Below are positions 6,864-12,568 of a DNA stretch of 12,568 nucleotides, piece after piece; the stretch's first letter is position 1, and each line of letters begins with the position of its first letter. Origin of the DNA: Firmicutes bacterium UBA6132 (GTDB lineage: Bacteria; Bacillota_A; Clostridia; Tissierellales; Sedimentibacteraceae); assembly GCA_002435835.1 (NCBI GenBank), contig DIVM01000325.1, forward strand, positions 1 to 12,568. The letters run 5' to 3'. The position numbers were made by a program, and so were the translations under genes. The notes beneath the pieces are model-generated. The model was not told where the DNA came from. It searched no databases and saw nothing but the letters and a program-made list of their open reading frames with translations.

Positions 6864-8330
6864 ATGGTAACAAGCAAAATAAGATATATAAACAGTCTTT
6901 TAATTAAAAAAGAAATTTCATGTACGGAATTAACAAATAAATATCTTGAAAAAATTCAAGAAGAAAATAAAAATTTAAACGCATATGTTAAAGTTACAGA
7001 AGAAGAAGCTTTGAAAGCGGCTAAAAAAGTTGATGAGAAAATTTCTTCTAAAGGGCATTTAATGCCCTTAGAAGGAATTCCCATGACTTTAAAAGATAAT
7101 ATTTCAACTAAAAATATTGAAACAACTTGTTGTTCTAAAATATTAAAAGGATATGTTCCTATTTATGATGCAACGGTTTGGGAAACTTTAAAAAGCCAAA
7201 ATGCAGTGCTTCTTGGAAAATCAAATATGGATGAGTTTGCAATGGGTTCATCCTGTGAAACATCATGTTTTGGAGGAGCATTAAATCCTCATAATTTAAA
7301 CCATGTTGCAGGAGGAAGTTCAGGTGGAGTTTCTTCAGCTGTTGGAGGAAACATCGCAGTATATGGTCTTGGTTCTGACACGGGTGGCTCCATAAGGCAG
7401 CCTGCAAGTTTCTGTGGTTTAGTTGGCTTAAAACCAACATATGGTGCAGTTTCAAGATATGGCTTAATTGCATATGCTTCAAGTTTTGACCAAATTGGTC
7501 CAATTGCGCACACAGTTGAAGACACAGCAATAATACATGATGCCATTTCTTTATATGATAAAAAAGATTCTACAAGTTGCGCAAATAAAGGAATAATGAC
7601 AGCAGATAAATTAAATGACAGCATTAAAGGCAAAAAAATAGGAATTGCTAAAGAATATTTTGAAGGAATAAGGGATGATGTTAAAGAATCCATACTTCAA
7701 GCTATAAAAGTTTATGAAGATTTAGGTGCAGAAATAATATATTTTGAATTACCAGAATTAAAATATTCACTATCTGTATATTATATACTTGCATGCGCTG
7801 AAGCTTCTTCAAATTTAGGAAGGTACGACGGCATACGTTATGGTTATAAAACATCTCATTACAATGATTTGAATGAAATGATCTGTAAAACAAGGAGTGA
7901 GGGATTTGGAAAAGAAGTTAAAAGGCGTATTCTTCTTGGAACATATGTTTTAAGTGCAGGTTATTATGATGCTTATTATAAAAAAGCTCAAAAATTAAGA
8001 GGAACTATTGTAAGGGCATTTAAAAATGCATTCACAAAATGTGATGTAATTCTTGCGCCAACTGTTCCTATGACTGCATTTGAATTGAATTTTACATCCA
8101 TTGATCCAATAGAAACTTATTTAACTGATATTTGTACTGTTCCTGTTAATATTGCAGGACTACCAGCAGTTTCCATACCATGTGGTTTTGATTCAAAGGG
8201 TCTTCCCATAGGAATGCAAATTATAGGAAATAGACTTGAAGAACATAAAATTTTAAATATTGCATATCAGTATGAAAAACAAATGGGAGATAAAATTTAT
8301 AAAAATATTGAATTAGGGGTGAAACTATGA
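6864..8330 (+). CDS. gatA: GatA, amidase subunit of the Asp/Glu-tRNA amidotransferase
   Basis: A 488-residue amidase-signature enzyme that hydrolyses glutamine and passes the ammonia through a tunnel to GatB. The Ser-cisSer-Lys triad is intact: K77 in LKDN, S152 in GGSSGG and S176 in DTGGSIRQP. These are exactly two positions short of S. aureus GatA K79/S154/S178. The signature continues with FCGLVGLKPTYG. Length and ends are normal. The start is 3 bases after the gatC stop and has no good ribosome binding site in the 20 bases before it, so translation is probably coupled to gatC. The stop overlaps the gatB start as ATGA (8327-8330). With gatB and gatC it forms the heterotrimer that makes Asn-tRNA(Asn) and Gln-tRNA(Gln). 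Confidence 0.97.
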   Translation: MVTSKIRYINSLLIKKEISCTELTNKYLEKIQEENKNLNAYVKVTEEEALKAAKKVDEKISSKGHLMPLEGIPMTLKDNISTKNIETTCCSKILKGYVPIYDATVWETLKSQNAVLLGKSNMDEFAMGSSCETSCFGGALNPHNLNHVAGGSSGGVSSAVGGNIAVYGLGSDTGGSIRQPASFCGLVGLKPTYGAVSRYGLIAYASSFDQIGPIAHTVEDTAIIHDAISLYDKKDSTSCANKGIMTADKLNDSIKGKKIGIAKEYFEGIRDDVKESILQAIKVYEDLGAEIIYFELPELKYSLSVYYILACAEASSNLGRYDGIRYGYKTSHYNDLNEMICKTRSEGFGKEVKRRILLGTYVLSAGYYDAYYKKAQKLRGTIVRAFKNAFTKCDVILAPTVPMTAFELNFTSIDPIETYLTDICTVPVNIAGLPAVSIPCGFDSKGLPIGMQIIGNRLEEHKILNIAYQYEKQMGDKIYKNIELGVKL

Positions 8331-9739
8331 GTTATGAATTAGTGGCTGGATTAGAAACCCATATAGAGCTTTCAACAAAAACAAAAATATTTTGTAATTG
8401 TACAACAGAATTTGGCGGTGAGCCAAACACTCATTGTTGTCCAATATGTATTGGGTTACCTGGGACACTACCAAAATTAAATAAAAATGTTGTGAATTAT
8501 GCTGTAAAAGCAGGTCTTGCAACTAATTGCATGATAAGAAATATATCTAAAATGGATAGAAAAAATTATGTATATCCTGATTTGCCAAAAGCATATCAAA
8601 TATCACAATTCGATAAACCTCTTTGTGAAAACGGATATATATGCTTATCAACAGGAAAAAATATAAACATCACAAGGATTCATATAGAAGAAGATGCAGG
8701 AAAGCTTGTTCATAAAAGAGGAGACACATATATTGATTATAATAGGGGAGGAGTTCCGCTTGTTGAAATAGTTACTGAGCCCGATTTTCGAAGTATAGAT
8801 GAAGTTGTTGAATATATAGAAAAACTAAGACTGATAATGAAATATATTGGAGTATCCGATGTAAAAATGCAGGAAGGTTCATTAAGATGTGATGTGAATA
8901 TTTCTGTTAGAAAATTTGGAGATTCTGATTTAGGAATTCGAACTGAAATAAAAAACATGAACTCTTTATCATTTATAGCAAAAGCAATGGAATATGAATT
9001 TAACAGACAAATAGATATTATTGAAAGTGGCAACACAGTAGAACAAGAAACAAGAAAGTATAATTCTGATTTAAATATTACTGAAAGTATGCGCAAAAAA
9101 GAAGATGCAGATGATTATAGATATTTCAGAGATCCAGACTTAGTTACTATTTCAACAACAAATGAACAAATTGAACAAATTAAAAATGAACTGCCTGAAC
9201 TTCCTTCAGTTAAGTTGAAACGTTTTGTGGAAGATTATAATTTACCCATACAGGATGCTGAACTTTTAGTTAAATATAAAAAGGTTGCTGAGTATTTTGA
9301 AGAAGCTTGTAAAGGAATTGAAAATCATAAAACTGTTTCTAATTTTATTTTAAGCCAAATATTTAGAACATTATCAACTGAAGCTGAAAAAGAAGATTTT
9401 AATATATTAATACCTCCATCTTATTTAAATGAACTTGTAAAACTAACAGAAACTAATAAACTCAATTCAAACATGGCAAGAAATACTCTTGAAAAAATGC
9501 TTGATACGGGGAAACCTTTAAGTGAATTTATTACTGAAAAAGATTTACAAGGTATTGATGAAAATGAATTGAAAAGCATTTGTGAAAAAGCAGTTTTAGC
9601 AAATGAAAAAGCAGTGAAAGAATTTTTAAATGGAAAAGAAAAAGCTTTTGGATCAATCATAGGATTCGTCATGAAAGAAACAAAAGGAAATGCAGATGCA
9701 GTATTAGCTACTGAAATAATCAAAACTATAATTAGTTAA
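8327..9739 (+). CDS. gatB: GatB, tRNA-binding kinase subunit of the Asp/Glu-tRNA amidotransferase
   Basis: A 470-residue GatB. The N-terminal catalytic 'cradle' domain opens with YELVAGLETHIELST and has zinc-site cysteines C23, C25, C38 and C41. The body includes MDRKNYVYPDLPKAYQISQ and RGGVPLVEIVTEPDF, hallmarks of the family, which phosphorylates the misacylated Asp or Glu and amidates it. The C-terminal helical and YqeY-like tail (about 290-470) ends with GFVMKETKGNADA and binds the tRNA elbow. The start overlaps the gatA stop by four bases, with AGGGGTG just upstream as ribosome binding site, so translation is coupled. It is the last gene of the operon; transcription probably ends at the shared terminator at 9851-9880. 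Confidence 0.97.
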   Translation: MSYELVAGLETHIELSTKTKIFCNCTTEFGGEPNTHCCPICIGLPGTLPKLNKNVVNYAVKAGLATNCMIRNISKMDRKNYVYPDLPKAYQISQFDKPLCENGYICLSTGKNINITRIHIEEDAGKLVHKRGDTYIDYNRGGVPLVEIVTEPDFRSIDEVVEYIEKLRLIMKYIGVSDVKMQEGSLRCDVNISVRKFGDSDLGIRTEIKNMNSLSFIAKAMEYEFNRQIDIIESGNTVEQETRKYNSDLNITESMRKKEDADDYRYFRDPDLVTISTTNEQIEQIKNELPELPSVKLKRFVEDYNLPIQDAELLVKYKKVAEYFEEACKGIENHKTVSNFILSQIFRTLSTEAEKEDFNILIPPSYLNELVKLTETNKLNSNMARNTLEKMLDTGKPLSEFITEKDLQGIDENELKSICEKAVLANEKAVKEFLNGKEKAFGSIIGFVMKETKGNADAVLATEIIKTIIS

Positions 9740-9750
9740 TTTAAAAGAGT

Positions 9751-9797
9751 ATGCTCCCTTTTGCGAAGTGGTTTTACGCGCAAAAGCGGTGTGTCCC
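9751..9797. repeat. GC-rich inverted-repeat element of unknown type (REP-like?)
   Basis: CTTTTGCG (9758-9765) and CGCAAAAG (9779-9786) form an 8-bp stem with a 13-base loop. They are flanked by the similar segments GTATGCTCCC and GTGTGTCCCC in direct orientation. About half of these bases are G or C, against roughly 30 percent around them. It lies between the gatB stop and the terminator, contains no gene and has no T-run. It looks like a short dispersed palindromic repeat of the REP kind, but only its copy number in a genome could show that. Confidence 0.4.
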
Positions 9798-9850
9798 CAA
9801 AAATTACACTTGTATAATAATTTATAATAGAAAGTTTCAGACAAAAAAGG

Positions 9851-9880
9851 GGCAGAAATAAACATTTCTGCCTTTCTTTT
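9851..9880. terminator. Bidirectional intrinsic terminator between gatB and the ANTAR gene
   Basis: The stem GGCAGAAAT (9851-9859) with ATTTCTGCC (9864-9872) has loop AAAC. On the + strand it is followed by TTTCTTTT, and on the minus strand by a run of six T after CC. It sits about 110 bases after gatB and just beyond the stop of the convergent ANTAR gene, so it serves both. Confidence 0.88.
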
Positions 9881-10448
9881 AACTTTCATAAGTCTTCAAT
9901 ATATTTATTGCCACTTGCAATCTTGTTTCACGTAAATCCATAGCCTGTTTCTCAATATATCTATGAGCTTGGCTTTCAGTCATGTTAAGGTATTGTATTA
10001 AAATGCATTTTGCTCTTGTAACCGTTCTTATCTCTTCTATTTTTCCCTGCAGATGTATATTTTCGCTTTTTAAACCTAAAATTCTTTTTTTAGAAGCAAG
10101 GGATAATTTTAAAGCTTGAAAAAAAAACTGCCTTATGATAGGTTTAGGAACAACTAAAACTCCATAATCATCAACTTTTGCTGAAACATCATCTGCAACT
10201 TCGCTTTTTACAATTAATATTATTCCTGAAGCGCTGATTTCAGTAATAGTTACAGCAAGATTATTGCCAAATTCATCAGGAAGTGGAGTGTTAATAATAA
10301 CTAAATCATAATCGGAGTTGTTTACTAATCTTCTTGCTTCGCTACCACTGTTTGCAGAATATATTTCATATGATCCATTTGAATTTAACAGTTGAGATAA
10401 GTTTTCAACAGACTTATTGGAGTTTGATACAATGAGTACACTATTCAT
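9879..10448 (-). CDS. nitR: NitR-like antiterminator: degenerate receiver plus ANTAR RNA-binding domain
   Basis: A 189-residue protein with a receiver-like domain (about 1-120) and an ANTAR domain (about 134-189, with RAKCILIQYLNMTESQAHRYIEKQAMD). ANTAR proteins bind small hexaloop hairpins and prevent termination. The receiver lacks the chemistry of phosphorylation: the acceptor Asp is N53 (VIINTPLPD) and the acidic pair is S8/N9, while K102 (VVPKP) remains. Signalling must therefore be by ligand, partner or level, as in AmiR. The start at 10448 is preceded by AAAGGTGGTGA; the in-frame ATG at 10475 is upstream of that site and is rejected. It lies 81 bases after glnA with no terminator between, as in the glnA-nitR pair known from Clostridium saccharobutylicum, so it is probably co-transcribed and autoregulated. 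The ANTAR call is secure; the name follows context. Confidence 0.87.
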   Translation of the reverse strand: MNSVLIVSNSNKSVENLSQLLNSNGSYEIYSANSGSEARRLVNNSDYDLVIINTPLPDEFGNNLAVTITEISASGIILIVKSEVADDVSAKVDDYGVLVVPKPIIRQFFFQALKLSLASKKRILGLKSENIHLQGKIEEIRTVTRAKCILIQYLNMTESQAHRYIEKQAMDLRETRLQVAINILKTYES

Positions 10449-10529
10449 GAAATCAATCACCACCTTTATATGCAAAATTTATTAAATAAAGTATTCGTAC
10501 CTATAATATATTGCTATTAGAATGGTGAA

Positions 10530-11849
10530 TTACACCGTATAAAAATAAGAGTCTATTTCGAATTTTTCTTTATCATTTGATAAAATATAATTATTCCACT
10601 CACTTTGTTTGGATGAAATAAATTTTTCAATAGTTTTTTGAGGCAAATATTTATTTACAAATTGGCTATTTTGTGTAATATAAATAGCCTTTTCTAAATT
10701 ATCAGGTATTTTATCAAAATTTTTCAATATTTCGTCATTTGCATCAAATAAATTAATATTTGAAGGCTCACAAAGTTTTTCTTTATTTTTTATTCCATCT
10801 ATACCTGCATAAATTAATAAAGCAAATGCTAAATAAGGATTGCAACTTGGATCGGAAGAACGAAGCTCAATTCTTGAATATTTTCCGTTAGCAGCAGGTA
10901 TTCTTATAAGCTGTGATCTGTTTTCGTGGGACCATGAAACATATTTAGGTGCAGAGCTCAATCCAAAACGGTTGTAAGAATTTGTTAAAGGATTTAAAAA
11001 CAAAGTGATATCTTGAACTTTATTTAATATTCCTGCTATAAAGCTGTCTGCTTCAGGATGGTGATAAAATTTCATGTTTTCAAACAAATTAACATTGTTA
11101 TTTAATAATGAAATATTAATATGTAATCCACTTCCACTATGATTTTTTAGGGGTTTAGGCATAAAAGAAGCATGTAAACCATTAATGTGTGCGATGGTTT
11201 TTACTACTGATTTAAAAGTAATTAAATTATCAGCTGAACTCAAGGCATCTGAGTATTTGAAATCCACTTCGTTTTGTCCAGGGCCTTGTTCGTGGTGAGA
11301 ATTTTCGGGGAGTATGCCCATTTGCTCAAGGGTTAAACAAATATCCCTTCTAACATTTTCTCCTTTATCAAGTGGAGCAGTATCAAAATATCCTGCTTTG
11401 TCCTGTGGCTCTAAAGTTGGATACCCTTTTTCATCTTCTTCAAAAAGATAAAATTCGCATTCTGTTCCTATTTCGATTTTATATCCAGATTCTTCAGCAT
11501 ATTTAACAGCTTTTTTTAAAATATCTCGACCGTCTCCTTCAAAAGGTGTTCCGTCAGGATGTTTTATATTACAGAAAAATCTTACAACTCTTCCTTGTTG
11601 AGGTCTCCATGGCAAAATGCATAATGTGGATGGGTCTGGATATAAAAATAAATCTGATTCTTCAATATTCATAAACCCTTTAATAGAAGAGGCATCAAAT
11701 GATATGCCGGATTCAAATGCACGAGGTAGTTCCTCTGAAATTATTGATATATTTTTTAATGTGCCGAATATATCACAAAAAATTAATCTTATAAATTTCA
11801 CATCATTTTCTTCTATAAACTGTAAAACTTCATTAACTGTATATTTCAT
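10530..11849 (-). CDS. glnA: Type I glutamine synthetase (GSI) with altered glutamate flap
   Basis: A 439-residue GSI that makes glutamine from glutamate, ammonia and ATP as a dodecamer. Visible active-site parts are FDASSIKGF (51-59), metal ligands E130 and E132 (GTECEF), E187 (HHE), E194 (GQNE), H243 (GLHIN), R311 (ENRS), and E328 (RIELRS). There is no adenylylation-type extension; the length suits the Gram-positive GSI-alpha group (B. subtilis 444). Two odd points: the flap is GLSSAP, with S299 where B. subtilis has E304 and one residue missing nearby, and N61 stands where B. subtilis has R62. Both are tied to substrate closure or glutamine feedback there. The start at 11849 is preceded by GGAGG eight bases upstream; the ATG at 11870 is rejected. 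It is preceded by an ANTAR-type terminator leader and followed by the nitR-like gene. Confidence 0.95.
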   Translation of the reverse strand: MKYTVNEVLQFIEENDVKFIRLIFCDIFGTLKNISIISEELPRAFESGISFDASSIKGFMNIEESDLFLYPDPSTLCILPWRPQQGRVVRFFCNIKHPDGTPFEGDGRDILKKAVKYAEESGYKIEIGTECEFYLFEEDEKGYPTLEPQDKAGYFDTAPLDKGENVRRDICLTLEQMGILPENSHHEQGPGQNEVDFKYSDALSSADNLITFKSVVKTIAHINGLHASFMPKPLKNHSGSGLHINISLLNNNVNLFENMKFYHHPEADSFIAGILNKVQDITLFLNPLTNSYNRFGLSSAPKYVSWSHENRSQLIRIPAANGKYSRIELRSSDPSCNPYLAFALLIYAGIDGIKNKEKLCEPSNINLFDANDEILKNFDKIPDNLEKAIYITQNSQFVNKYLPQKTIEKFISSKQSEWNNYILSNDKEKFEIDSYFYTV

Positions 11850-11977
11850 ATAACAAACCTCCAAGCTCATTATTATAGTTTACCAATGTATGTAATTAGT
11901 TATTTAAAACATTGATAATTATATTATACTAAATTTAATTATAAATATAAAGTTGTTTATATTTATGTACATAATTA

Positions 11978-12048
11978 TTAAAAACAAAGGCGCTCATTAA
12001 ATGCATTTTTTCATAAGTATAAAAATGCATTTAAAGAACGCCTTTGTT
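11978..12048 (-). terminator. Intrinsic terminator in the glnA leader
   Basis: Read on the minus strand, AACAAAGGCG (12048-12039) pairs with CGCCTTTGTT (11992-11983). Inside, TTAAATGCATTTTT (12034-12021) pairs exactly with AAAAATGCATTTAA (12010-11997). A T-run follows the outer arm (TTTTTAAT, to 11977). The 5' arm contains the AAAGGC hexaloop of the hairpin at 12036-12049, so the two folds exclude each other. It lies about 130 bases before the glnA start and is the probable regulated stop point. Confidence 0.85.
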
Positions 12049-12049
12049 C
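12036..12049 (-). promoter_or_regulatory. ANTAR-type hexaloop hairpin in the glnA leader
   Basis: On the minus strand this is GAAC-AAAGGC-GTTC: a 4-bp stem closing a six-base loop with A at position 1 and G at position 4, the bases conserved in ANTAR target hairpins (established for EutV of Enterococcus faecalis). It lies only a few bases after the predicted transcription start and overlaps the 5' arm of the terminator. The same hexaloop appears in the glnN leader. Confidence 0.75.
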
Positions 12050-12058
12050 ATTTCAAAT

Positions 12059-12087
12059 ATTATATTATAGTCAATATTAGTTGTCAA
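12059..12087 (-). promoter_or_regulatory. Consensus sigma-A promoter of glnA
   Basis: On the minus strand, TTGACA (12087-12082) and TATAAT (12064-12059) are both perfect, with a 17-base spacer. A second overlapping TATAAT (12069-12064) would leave only 12 bases and is unlikely to be used. Transcription should start near 12052, so the hexaloop hairpin is at the very 5' end of the RNA. Confidence 0.88.
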
Positions 12088-12185
12088 GAAAATTTATTAT
12101 GTTGTTTTAGTAATATTTATTTAGGATTGAGCATAAATATTTTCGTTTTTTTAAAAAAATATTTTGCATTTTTCTAAAAAAATTA

Positions 12186-12217
12186 TTGACATATTTTCAA
12201 ATATAGCATAATATAAT
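12186..12217 (+). promoter_or_regulatory. Probable sigma-A promoter of glnN
   Basis: A perfect -35 TTGACA (12186-12191) is followed at 17 bases by TAATAT (12209-12214), a 4/6 -10 match. A perfect TATAAT (12212-12217) is also there, but at 20 bases. Either way the start would be about 12221-12224, a few bases before the hexaloop hairpin. The promoter is likely; the exact -10 is uncertain. Confidence 0.65.
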
Positions 12218-12225
12218 TACATCAA

Positions 12226-12241
12226 ACAGCAAAGGCGCTGT
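12226..12241 (+). promoter_or_regulatory. ANTAR-type hexaloop hairpin in the glnN leader
   Basis: ACAGC-AAAGGC-GCTGT forms a 5-bp stem with a six-base loop, A at position 1 and G at position 4, identical in loop sequence to the hairpin in the divergent glnA leader. Its loop and 3' arm are also the 5' arm of the terminator, so binding of an ANTAR protein would block termination. Binding by the nearby NitR-like protein is inferred. Confidence 0.77.
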
Positions 12242-12270
12242 AGGTTTATTTAACCTACAGCGCTTTTTTT
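12231..12270 (+). terminator. Intrinsic terminator in the glnN leader
   Basis: AAAGGCGCTGTAGG (12231-12244) pairs with CCTACAGCGCTTTT (12254-12267) over 14 positions, including one G-T wobble, around a nine-base loop, and runs into a seven-T tract (12264-12270). It ends 27 bases before the glnN start. It is mutually exclusive with the hexaloop hairpin. Confidence 0.93.
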
Positions 12271-12297
12271 GCATTCATGTACTAATAGGAGGTTATT

Positions 12298-12568
12298 ATG
12301 AGCTACGTAACAGAAATATTTGGAAGTATGGTATTTAATGATTCAGTGATGAAAGAAAGATTACCAAAGGACACTTATAAAGCATTAAAAAAGACAATTG
12401 AAAATGGTGAAAGCTTAAATATTAATGTTGCTAATGTAGTTGCAAATGCAATGAAAGATTGGGCAATAGAAAAAGGTGCAACACATTTTACACACTGGTT
12501 CCAACCTATGACTGGTATAACAGCTGAAAAACATGACAGTTTCATATCTGTTACATCAGATGGGGATG
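12298..12568 (+). CDS. glnN: Type III glutamine synthetase (GSIII), 5' part only
   Basis: The first 90 codons of a gene that runs off the window. The N-terminus contains FGSMVFND near the start and, further on, FTHWFQPMTGITAEKHDSF, the conserved N-terminal block of GSIII enzymes (large glutamine synthetases of about 700 residues found in Bacteroides, cyanobacteria and some Clostridia). The start has AGGAGG at 12287-12292, five bases upstream. It is divergent from glnA, and both leaders carry the same hexaloop hairpin and terminator switch, so the two synthetases are probably co-regulated by the ANTAR protein. Catalytic parts lie beyond the window and cannot be judged. The GSIII call is firm for the visible part. 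Confidence 0.9.
   Translation, partial: MSYVTEIFGSMVFNDSVMKERLPKDTYKALKKTIENGESLNINVANVVANAMKDWAIEKGATHFTHWFQPMTGITAEKHDSFISVTSDGD

Larger units (their letters stand above)
11850..12297. other. Divergent regulatory region between glnA and glnN
   Basis: These 448 bases hold no gene. They contain two back-to-back promoters (12059-12087 on the minus strand and about 12186-12217 on the + strand), two hexaloop hairpins and two intrinsic terminators, described separately. The 128 bases between the glnA leader terminator and the glnA start are plain AT-rich leader with nothing I recognise. Between the promoters (12088-12185) the DNA is very A/T-rich with runs of A and T that could act as UP elements. 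No TGTNAN7TNACA (GlnR/TnrA) box was seen. Confidence 0.7.

Noticed and set aside
7289..7693. Open frame on the minus strand opposite gatA
   Set aside because: It overlaps the well-conserved amidase signature of gatA, has no ribosome binding site or family motif, and is a by-product of codon use.
8737..9096. Open frame on the minus strand opposite gatB
   Set aside because: It overlaps conserved gatB sequence entirely and looks like no known protein.
9806..9833. Promoter-like TATAAT boxes after gatB on the + strand
   Set aside because: No gene follows on this strand before the terminator, and the -35 match is poor; AT-rich chance matches are expected.
10449..10475. Longer start for the ANTAR protein
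   Set aside because: The strong AAAGGTGGTGA lies between this ATG and the one at 10448, and the receiver fold begins at the second Met.
10523..10537. Small GGTG/CACC hairpin over the glnA stop codon
   Set aside because: The 4-bp stem has no T-run and its loop does not fit the ANTAR hexaloop, so no function is supported.
11850..11870. Longer start for glnA
   Set aside because: GGAGG lies between this ATG and the one at 11849, and other glutamine synthetases begin at the second Met.
11850..12297. Glutamine riboswitch or GlnR/TnrA operator upstream of glnA
   Set aside because: Neither the glnA RNA motif nor a TGTNAN7TNACA box is visible; the hexaloop-terminator switches explain the control.

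Overview
The window is about 12.6 kb of AT-rich DNA with strong AGGAGG-type ribosome binding sites. Its gene content is typical of low-GC Firmicutes of the class Clostridia: a ctsR-mcsA-mcsB-clpC protein quality-control operon, a T-box-controlled aspS-gatCAB operon, a type I glutamine synthetase gene followed by an ANTAR antiterminator gene, and a type III glutamine synthetase gene. I cannot name the species. No insertion sequence, CRISPR array, rRNA or tRNA gene was seen.

Region 1 (1-4281, + strand): the 3' end of ctsR, then mcsA, mcsB and clpC, closely spaced. This is the classical class III heat-shock operon. CtsR represses it, McsB (activated by McsA) phosphorylates arginines, and ClpC unfolds arginine-phosphorylated proteins for ClpP. 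The operon promoter lies upstream of the window.

Region 2 (4282-9739, + strand): a sigma-A-type promoter, a T-box riboswitch with an intrinsic terminator, about 180 bases of AT-rich leader rich in inverted repeats, then aspS, gatC, gatA and gatB. This operon encodes the tRNA-dependent amidation route: a probably non-discriminating AspRS makes Asp-tRNA(Asn), and GatCAB converts it to Asn-tRNA(Asn) (and Glu-tRNA(Gln) to Gln-tRNA(Gln)). The specifier loop reads GAAC, which holds overlapping Glu (GAA) and Asn (AAC) codons, matching the published 'two-codon' T-box of Clostridium acetobutylicum.

Region 3 (9740-9880): a short GC-rich inverted-repeat element that stands out from the AT-rich background, then a bidirectional terminator between the convergent gatB and nitR-like genes.

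Region 4 (9881-12568): a nitrogen-assimilation cluster. On the minus strand, a type I glutamine synthetase gene (glnA) is followed by a NitR-like ANTAR protein whose receiver domain has lost its phosphorylation residues. Divergently, on the + strand, a type III glutamine synthetase gene (glnN) begins and runs off the window. Each divergent leader has a sigma-A-like promoter, then at the extreme 5' end of the predicted RNA one small hairpin with the same hexaloop AAAGGC (A1 and G4 as ANTAR proteins require), whose sequence also forms the 5' arm of an intrinsic terminator. The simplest model is that the ANTAR protein binds the hexaloop hairpins, blocks termination, and co-induces both glutamine synthetases and itself. 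The type I enzyme also lacks two residues (the flap Glu and an Arg) tied to glutamine feedback in Bacillus subtilis, so control may have shifted toward RNA-level regulation.
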